Positions 14,916-19,675 of a DNA stretch of 19,675 nucleotides are shown piece by piece. The stretch's first letter is position 1. Every line of letters begins with the position of its first letter. Source of the DNA: Nitrosomonadales bacterium (GTDB lineage Bacteria > Pseudomonadota > Gammaproteobacteria > Burkholderiales > Gallionellaceae); assembly GCA_016218465.1 (NCBI GenBank), contig JACREA010000143.1:1-19675 (forward strand). Direction: 5' to 3'. The notes below the pieces were generated by a model. That model was not told the origin of the DNA. It searched no databases and saw only the letters and a program-made list of their open reading frames with translations. A program made the position numbers and the translations under genes.

Positions 14916-15096
14916 GTCAACTCCCAAAAATTGCGACGCCTAACGACGGTGTAGAAAAAGCATCATCGACGCATCCTGCCGTAAATCAATTGGAAGATCA
15001 AGTTGAAGTTCCGCTTGTGGCACACCTCGGACGTTCAGTTTAGTTGCGTTTAGATGATAATTAACGACACCCACTGTCAGGCTAAGCCAGAACTGC

Positions 15097-15927
15097 TTAT
15101 CTAAAAACTTTCGCCAGCTCCGCTCCCGGGTCGTCCGCGCGCATGAATGCCTCGCCGACCAGGAAGGCATTTACCCGGTTACCGCGCATCAGCTTTACGT
15201 CTTCCGCCTTGAGGATGCCGCTTTCGGTGACGACGATGCGACCTCCCTCTCCCCGGCCCTCTCCCGCAAGCGGGCGAGGGGGTGAGTTCTGGATGCGCGG
15301 CAGCAGATCCAGCGTGGTTTGCAAACTTACTTCGAAGGTGCGCAGGTTGCGGTTATTCACGCCGATCAGCGGGGTGGTGAGTTGCAGTGCGGCATCCAGC
15401 TCCTCACTATTGTGCGCTTCCACCAGCACCGCCATACCGAGGCTATGTGCCACCGCCTCAAACGCCTGCATTTGCGCCACATTCAGCGCGGAGGCGATCA
15501 GCAGGATTGCATCCGCGCCCATCGCGCGCGCCTGGTAGATTTGATATTCGTCGACGATGAAATCCTTGCGCAGCACCGGCAAGGCACAGGCAGCACGTGC
15601 CTGTTTCAGGTACTCCTCGCTGCCTTGGAAAAACTGTTCGTCGGTCAGCACCGATAAACACGCTGCGCCGTGTTTCGCGTAGCTCGCGGCGATTTCGGCA
15701 GGACGGAAATCGGCGCGCAACACGCCTTTGCTCGGGCTGGCTTTCTTGATTTCCGCAATCACGGCTGATCGCCCGGCGGCAATTTTGGCGCGGATCGCCC
15801 CGACGAAATCACGGGTTGGCAAGGCTTGCTCCGCTTCGGCTCGCATGGCTGCAAGCGGCTTGATGGCTTGCGCGGCGGCTATTTCCTGCGCTTTAACGTC
15901 GAGGATTTTTTTCAGGATGTCGGACAT
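15097..15927 (-). CDS. trpC: Indole-3-glycerol phosphate synthase with repeat-derived insertion
   Basis: Closes the indole ring in tryptophan synthesis (CdRP to indole-3-glycerol phosphate), a TIM-barrel enzyme of 276 residues. Active-site residues are intact: E59 and K61 (AEIKKASPSKG), K121 (LRKDF), E170 (LVEAHN), N191 (GVNNRNL) and E235/S236 (VTESGI). Residues about 214-229 (NSPPRPLAGEGRGEGG) are not part of the family: they are encoded by a palindromic repeat lying in frame between helix 7 and strand 8, the face of the barrel away from the active site, so function is probably kept. Start ATG at 15927 with AAGGTG upstream. trpD and trpG, its common partners, are not adjacent; upstream lies the divergent proA. 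Confidence 0.95.
   Translation of the reverse strand: MSDILKKILDVKAQEIAAAQAIKPLAAMRAEAEQALPTRDFVGAIRAKIAAGRSAVIAEIKKASPSKGVLRADFRPAEIAASYAKHGAACLSVLTDEQFFQGSEEYLKQARAACALPVLRKDFIVDEYQIYQARAMGADAILLIASALNVAQMQAFEAVAHSLGMAVLVEAHNSEELDAALQLTTPLIGVNNRNLRTFEVSLQTTLDLLPRIQNSPPRPLAGEGRGEGGRIVVTESGILKAEDVKLMRGNRVNAFLVGEAFMRADDPGAELAKVFR
15241..15288. repeat. Palindromic dispersed repeat inside trpC
   Basis: A 48-base, in-frame element. Its core is CCCTCTCCCGC, AA, GCGGGCGAGGG, an inverted repeat with one mismatch, flanked by CCCTCTCCCC on the left and GGGGTGAG on the right. This type of sequence is, from memory, a dispersed intergenic repeat in many proteobacteria. Read on the minus strand it encodes SPPRPLAGEGRGEGG. 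Being a multiple of three, it leaves the trpC frame intact. Confidence 0.75.
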
Positions 15928-15954
15928 TGCATGGCTTCACCTTAAATAAGGGGC

Positions 15955-15985
15955 GCATTTTACCATCCGGCTTGCGGTAAAATGC
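15955..15985. promoter_or_regulatory. Symmetric divergent promoter/operator between trpC and proA
   Basis: Perfect inverted repeat GCATTTTACC, 11-base spacer, GGTAAAATGC. Each arm contains a TAAAAT -10-like box: 15957-15962 pointing left to trpC, 15978-15983 pointing right to proA. Each places a start about 25-35 bases before its gene's ATG. The -35 region of each would overlap the -10 of the other; neither -35 is good. It may be an operator as well as promoters. Confidence 0.5.
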
Positions 15986-16023
15986 TTTCACTCACATACC
16001 GGTTCCAAGACGAGAGAAGCGCG

Positions 16024-17283
16024 ATGGAAGATATCAAGACTTACATGCAGCAAATCGGCCAGCAGGCACGCGCGGCTTCGCGCGTCATGGCAATGGCCGA
16101 CACCAATACCAAAAACCGCGCGCTGACGGAAATTGCCGCCGCGCTGCAAAACCAGTCCGCTCAACTGTTGGCTGCAAATGCCAGGGATGTTGCGGCAGCG
16201 AAAGCCAACGGCCTGGACGCTGCCTCGGTGGACCGGCTGACGCTGACCGAAAAATCCGTGCGCACGATGGCCGAGGGCCTGCTGCAGATCGCACAGCTAC
16301 CCGACCTGATTGGCGCAATCAGCGACCTGAGTTATCGCCTATCCGGCATCCAGGTCGGCAGGATGCGCGTGCCGCTCGGCGTGATCGGCATCATCTACGA
16401 GTCACGCCCCAACGTCACGGCGGATGCTGCCGGGCTGTGCTTGAAATCCGGCAACGCGGCGATTTTGCGCGGCGGCTCGGAAGCGATTCATTCTAATCAA
16501 GCCATCGCCTCCTGCGTACACATCGGGCTTCGCGCTGCTGGACTGCCTGAGACTGCCGTGCAGGTCATTGCCACCACCGACCGCGCCGCCGTCGGCGAGC
16601 TGATTACGATGAAAGACTACGTTGACGTAATCGTGCCGCGCGGCGGCAAGAGCCTGATCGCGCGGATTTCAGACGAGGCAAAAATTCCGGTCATCAAGCA
16701 TCTGGATGGTATCTGCCATGTGTATATCGACGATGAAGCCGATCTCGACAAAGCGATACGCATCGCCGACAACGCCAAAACGCAACGCTACGGCGTGTGC
16801 AACACAATGGAGACACTGTTGGTCGCGCAAGGCGTGGCGGCGGCAGTGTTGCCCAGGCTATGCAAAATTTATCTTGAAAAGAATGTCGAGCTGCGCGGCG
16901 ATGATGCTGCACGCGCGCTGGTACCGCAAATGAAAGCGGCTACCGAGAAAGACTGGCGCACCGAATATCTCGCGCCGATTTTAAGCGTGCGCGTGGTCTC
17001 CGGGCTGGATGCCGCAATCGAACACATCAACACTTACAGTTCGCAGCACACCGACAGCATCGTGACGGATAACTACACCAAGGCGATGCGCTTTTTGCGC
17101 GAAGTGGATTCCAGCTCGGTGATGGTAAACGCTTCAACGCGCTTTGCCGATGGCTTCGAGTATGGACTGGGCGCCGAGATCGGCATCTCCACCGACAAGA
17201 TCCATGCGCGCGGCCCAGTCGGACTTGAGGGACTGACTTCGCAGAAATTTATTGTGCTGGGCAGCGGGCAGATCAGGACTTAG
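16024..17283 (+). CDS. proA: Gamma-glutamyl phosphate reductase
   Basis: Second step of proline synthesis: NADPH reduction of glutamyl-5-phosphate to the semialdehyde; aldehyde-dehydrogenase fold, 419 residues. The catalytic cysteine is C259 in GVCNTMETLL. Other family motifs are VPLGVIGIIYESRPNVTADA, AILRGGSEA, IVPRGGKSL and the closing GLGAEIGISTDKIHARGPVGLEGL. The ATG at 16024 (MEDIKTYMQQIG) gives the usual length; an in-frame ATG at 15982 lies within the promoter palindrome and is unlikely. The ribosome site is weak (GAGAGAAG). The partner proB is not in the window. lpdA follows after 38 bases with its own ribosome site. Confidence 0.97.
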   Translation: MEDIKTYMQQIGQQARAASRVMAMADTNTKNRALTEIAAALQNQSAQLLAANARDVAAAKANGLDAASVDRLTLTEKSVRTMAEGLLQIAQLPDLIGAISDLSYRLSGIQVGRMRVPLGVIGIIYESRPNVTADAAGLCLKSGNAAILRGGSEAIHSNQAIASCVHIGLRAAGLPETAVQVIATTDRAAVGELITMKDYVDVIVPRGGKSLIARISDEAKIPVIKHLDGICHVYIDDEADLDKAIRIADNAKTQRYGVCNTMETLLVAQGVAAAVLPRLCKIYLEKNVELRGDDAARALVPQMKAATEKDWRTEYLAPILSVRVVSGLDAAIEHINTYSSQHTDSIVTDNYTKAMRFLREVDSSSVMVNASTRFADGFEYGLGAEIGISTDKIHARGPVGLEGLTSQKFIVLGSGQIRT

Positions 17284-17321
17284 TGCGCGGGAATGACGAA
17301 ATAAAATACCTGGAGAAAACC

Positions 17322-19082
17322 ATGAGCCAAACCATCGCAGTCAAAGTACCGGACATCGGCGACTTTAAGGAAGTCCCTGTCATCGAGGTGTTGGCCAAAC
17401 CCGGTGACACCGTGACAGCTGATCAATCGCTGATCACACTGGAAACCGACAAGGCCACGATGGAAGTTCCTGCGATGGTTGCAGGCGTCGTAAAGGAACT
17501 CAAGATCAAAGTCGGCGACAAGGTAAGCGAAGGCGATGTGATTCTGATGCTGGTGAGCAGCGCCGCCGTTCCGGCCCGCAAGGCCGAGGCAAAGCAACCC
17601 GCATCTCCTGCGCCAAAAGCTGCCGCTCCCCATGAGCTTCACGTCCCGGTCAATCTCATCAAAGGCGACATCCACGCCGAAGTCGTCGTGCTTGGTTCCG
17701 GCCCCGGCGGCTACACTGCGGCGTTCCGCGCGGCCGACCTCGGGAAGCAGGTGGTGATGATCGAGAAATATGCCGCGCTGGGCGGGGTATGCCTGAATGT
17801 TGGCTGCATTCCTTCCAAGGCGCTGCTGCATGCTGCAAAGGTCATCACCGAAGCGGAAGAAATGGCTGAACACGGCGTTTCTTTCGGCAAGCCCAAGGTT
17901 GACCTCGACAAGCTGCGTGAGTGGAAAACCAAAGATGTGGTCGGAAAACACACCAGCGGCTTGGCCGATCTCGCCAAGCAGCGCAAGGTGCAGGTCGTAC
18001 ACGGCGTCGCGAAATTCATGTCGCCCAACAGCCTCGCGGTGCAGACAGCCGAGGGCGAGAAGATCGTCACCTTCGACAACGCAATCGTCGCGGCGGGCTC
18101 CAGCGTGGCGCGCATCCCCGGCTTCCCCTATGATGATCCGCGTATCATCGACTCCACCGGCGCGCTGGCCTTGCAGGATGTGCCCAAGCGCATGCTGATC
18201 ATCGGGGGCGGCATCATCGGCCTGGAGATGGCAACGGTGTACAACGCGCTGGGCAGCAAGATTTCCGTGGTGGAACTGGCCGATGGGATCATCCCGGGCG
18301 CAGACCGTGACATCGTACGCCCGCTGTCGAAACGCATTGAGCAACGTTACGAAGCCATCTACCTCAAAACCAAAGCAATCAAAATCGAAGCGCAGAAAAG
18401 CGGCCTGAAGGTCACCTTCGAAGGCGCCAACGCGCCCGAGCCGCAACTCTACGACCGCGTGCTGATGGCCGTGGGCCGCCGCCCGAACGGGCGCGAGATC
18501 AATGCTGAAGCGGCGGGGCTCGTAATAAATGAGCGCGGCTTCATTCCGGTGGACAAACAGATGCGCACCAATGTGCCACATATCTTCGCAATCGGCGACA
18601 TCGTCGGCGAGCCGATGCTGGCGCACAAGGCAATGCATGAAGGCAAGGTGGCTGCGGAAGTCATCGCCGGACACAAGGCTTACTTCGAACCGCTGACGAT
18701 TCCTTCTGTTGCATACACCGACCCCGAGATCGCGTGGATGGGGCTGACCGAAACGCAGGCCAAGGCGCAGGGCATCGCATACGAGAAAGCCAGCTTCCCT
18801 TGGGCTGCCAGCGGCCGCGCATCGTCGGTGGGACGCAACGATGGCTTGACCAAGTTGCTCTATGATCCGGCCAGCAAGCGCATCCTGGGCTGCGGCATGG
18901 CCGGCGTGAATGCGGGCGAACTGATTGCCGAGACTGTGCTGGCGCTGGAGATGGGCGCGGATATGGAAGACATCGGCCTGACCATCCATCCGCATCCTAC
19001 GTTGTCGGAATCCGTGGGTTTCGCGGCAGAATTGGCGGAAGGGACGATTACCGACCTGCTGGTACCGAAGAAAAAACGTTGA
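17322..19082 (+). CDS. lpdA: Dihydrolipoyl dehydrogenase (E3) with N-terminal lipoyl domain
   Basis: FAD enzyme that reoxidises lipoamide in 2-oxoacid dehydrogenase complexes with NAD+. The 586-residue protein carries an N-terminal lipoyl domain (1-78) with lipoylated K44 in ETDKATME and an Ala/Pro linker (about 85-110). The flavoprotein follows: FAD loop GSGPGG (125-130), redox-active disulfide C157/C162 (GGVCLNVGCIPSK), NAD loop GGGIIG (295-300) and the C-terminal HPHPTLSE (H556, H558, E563) that closes the partner subunit's active site. This long form is typical of Betaproteobacteria, where it normally follows aceE-aceF; here neither is adjacent. The ATG at 17322 has GGAG seven bases upstream; an upstream in-frame start overlapping the proA stop is less likely. 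Confidence 0.97.
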   Translation: MSQTIAVKVPDIGDFKEVPVIEVLAKPGDTVTADQSLITLETDKATMEVPAMVAGVVKELKIKVGDKVSEGDVILMLVSSAAVPARKAEAKQPASPAPKAAAPHELHVPVNLIKGDIHAEVVVLGSGPGGYTAAFRAADLGKQVVMIEKYAALGGVCLNVGCIPSKALLHAAKVITEAEEMAEHGVSFGKPKVDLDKLREWKTKDVVGKHTSGLADLAKQRKVQVVHGVAKFMSPNSLAVQTAEGEKIVTFDNAIVAAGSSVARIPGFPYDDPRIIDSTGALALQDVPKRMLIIGGGIIGLEMATVYNALGSKISVVELADGIIPGADRDIVRPLSKRIEQRYEAIYLKTKAIKIEAQKSGLKVTFEGANAPEPQLYDRVLMAVGRRPNGREINAEAAGLVINERGFIPVDKQMRTNVPHIFAIGDIVGEPMLAHKAMHEGKVAAEVIAGHKAYFEPLTIPSVAYTDPEIAWMGLTETQAKAQGIAYEKASFPWAASGRASSVGRNDGLTKLLYDPASKRILGCGMAGVNAGELIAETVLALEMGADMEDIGLTIHPHPTLSESVGFAAELAEGTITDLLVPKKKR

Positions 19083-19140
19083 CCTCGCAGCCGGGTACGC
19101 TGTACTAAAACCCGACCCTGCATATCTTACCGGGAATCTT

Positions 19141-19557
19141 CTGGACACTCTCACCCCATACCTCTCAGGCAACCTCAGCCTATGGGGTCTGCTCATTTCC
19201 AGTTTTCTCGCTGCCACATTGCTGCCAGGCGGTTCGGAACTGGTGCTGACCGGCGTACTTGAGCTTCATCCCGAACTGTTTTGGACCGCATTGCTGGTTG
19301 GCACGTTGGGCAACACGCTTGGCGGGATGGTCTCGTTCTGGATGGGTTGGCTGCTGCCAATGACCCAGCAGCTCAAGCATGTAGAGAAAGTGCGAAAGTT
19401 TGGCGCCCCGGCACTGCTACTCGCATGGGCTCCGCTGATCGGCGATGCGCTATGTCTTGCCGCCGGATGGCTGCGCCTCAACCCGTGGCAGGCGGCGCTG
19501 TACATGGCCATCGGGAAATTCGCGCGCTACTGGGTGATTGCGTACGCAATCATTTGA
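19141..19557 (+). CDS. YqaA-type DedA/SNARE-associated membrane protein
   Basis: Small inner-membrane protein like E. coli YqaA (VTT/DedA-like family, function unknown), 138 residues as called. Matching family segments are LISSFLAATLLPGGSELVL, GTLGNTLGGMVSFWMGWLLP, VRKFGAPALLLAWAPLIGDALCLAAGWLR and the closing GKFARYWVIAYA. The frame upstream of the conserved region has no ATG, GTG or TTG until 19219, which would remove the first membrane segment. A CTG at 19141, preceded by GGGA, gives the right length and the expected N-terminus (DTLTPYLSGNLSLWG), so I call it as the start with low certainty. It lies 58 bases after lpdA on the same strand. Confidence 0.8.
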   Translation: MDTLTPYLSGNLSLWGLLISSFLAATLLPGGSELVLTGVLELHPELFWTALLVGTLGNTLGGMVSFWMGWLLPMTQQLKHVEKVRKFGAPALLLAWAPLIGDALCLAAGWLRLNPWQAALYMAIGKFARYWVIAYAII

Positions 19558-19579
19558 ATAAATAATATTTTGCAATTGA

Positions 19580-19605
19580 TAGGAGCGGGGCATGGCCCGC
19601 TCCTA
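19580..19605. repeat. Perfect 10-bp palindrome, REP-like dispersed repeat
   Basis: TAGGAGCGGG, loop GCATGG, CCCGCTCCTA, 22 bases after the YqaA stop. There is no clean U tract on either side (plus strand continues CATAAAAAAT), so termination is not its obvious role, although a stem this strong could stop transcripts or protect their 3' ends. The TAGGAGCGGG core resembles dispersed palindromes I recall from other proteobacteria. Confidence 0.65.
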
Positions 19606-19615
19606 CATAAAAAAT

Positions 19616-19675
19616 TTACCCGGCTGGTTGCTTGTCTGATTTTCCCGCCTTCGACTCCATGAGCAGTTCCGGCCC
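19616..19675 (-). CDS. Possible C-terminus of a minus-strand gene (partial)
   Basis: An open frame entering from the right edge on the minus strand reads GPELLMESKAGKSDKQPAG and stops at TAA (19618-19616). The polar, Lys/Ser-rich end and the palindrome just after the stop look like a gene's 3' end, but 19 residues are too few to identify a family. Confidence 0.3.
   Translation of the reverse strand, partial: GPELLMESKAGKSDKQPAG

Noticed and set aside
14940..15170. A 76-codon minus-strand frame spanning the trpC 3' end and the gap
   Set aside because: It overlaps trpC in another frame and lacks a ribosome site. The part in the gap (ending ASMMLFLHRR) has no recognised family, so I do not call it a gene.
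17280..19217. A 645-codon open frame on the minus strand opposite lpdA
   Set aside because: It mirrors the codon pattern of a gene with complete DLD motifs on the plus strand. Its translation is rich in His, Arg and Gln with no recognisable domain, typical of antisense frames in GC-rich genes.

Overview
The window reads as chromosomal DNA of a betaproteobacterium, probably in the Nitrosomonadales/Gallionellaceae direction. This is inferred from protein similarity recalled from memory and from gene order (rpsU-yqeY-dnaG; rplM-rpsI-argC-membrane protein-bactofilin-erpA; tyrS divergent from an M23 peptidase and anmK). No database search was possible. Most of the DNA is densely coding and housekeeping in character. 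I found no phage, insertion sequence, CRISPR array, tRNA or rRNA.

Layout, left to right. (1) 1-1910, minus strand: the macromolecular synthesis operon rpsU - yqeY (GatB/YqeY protein) - dnaG. dnaG runs off the left edge and rpsU has its own promoter. (2) 2091-3905, minus: a Ser/Thr protein kinase with a long unassigned C-terminal region. (3) 3993-5258, minus: tyrS. (4) 5420-8993, plus: a cell-envelope cluster of a membrane-anchored M23 peptidoglycan peptidase, anmK (anhydromuramic acid kinase) and a secreted CapA-family protein. (5) 9060-12566, minus: rplM - rpsI, a hairpin terminator, then argC - coiled-coil membrane protein - bactofilin - erpA. (6) 12757-13958, plus: a YdcF/DUF218 membrane protein and an OsmC-family protein. 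(7) 14061-14915, minus: a nickel-type DUF4242 domain fused to a class III nucleotide cyclase, the most accessory-looking gene here. (8) 15097-15927, minus: trpC carrying an in-frame palindromic repeat insertion. (9) 16024-19082, plus: proA and a lipoyl-domain lpdA. (10) 19141-19557, plus: a YqaA-type membrane protein with no ordinary start codon. A likely C-terminal scrap of another minus-strand gene lies at the right edge.

Functional themes are replication and translation start-up (dnaG, rpsU, tyrS, rplM, rpsI), peptidoglycan turnover and cell shape (M23 peptidase, AnmK, YdcF, bactofilin), amino-acid synthesis (argC, trpC, proA), and Fe-S and redox chemistry (erpA, lpdA, OsmC). The points most worth a second look are the repeat-derived insertion inside TrpC, the DUF4242-cyclase fusion, the symmetric divergent trpC/proA promoter region, the kinase C-terminal domain, and the YqaA gene that seems to need a CTG start. 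I do not see convincing evidence of a wholly new multi-gene system.
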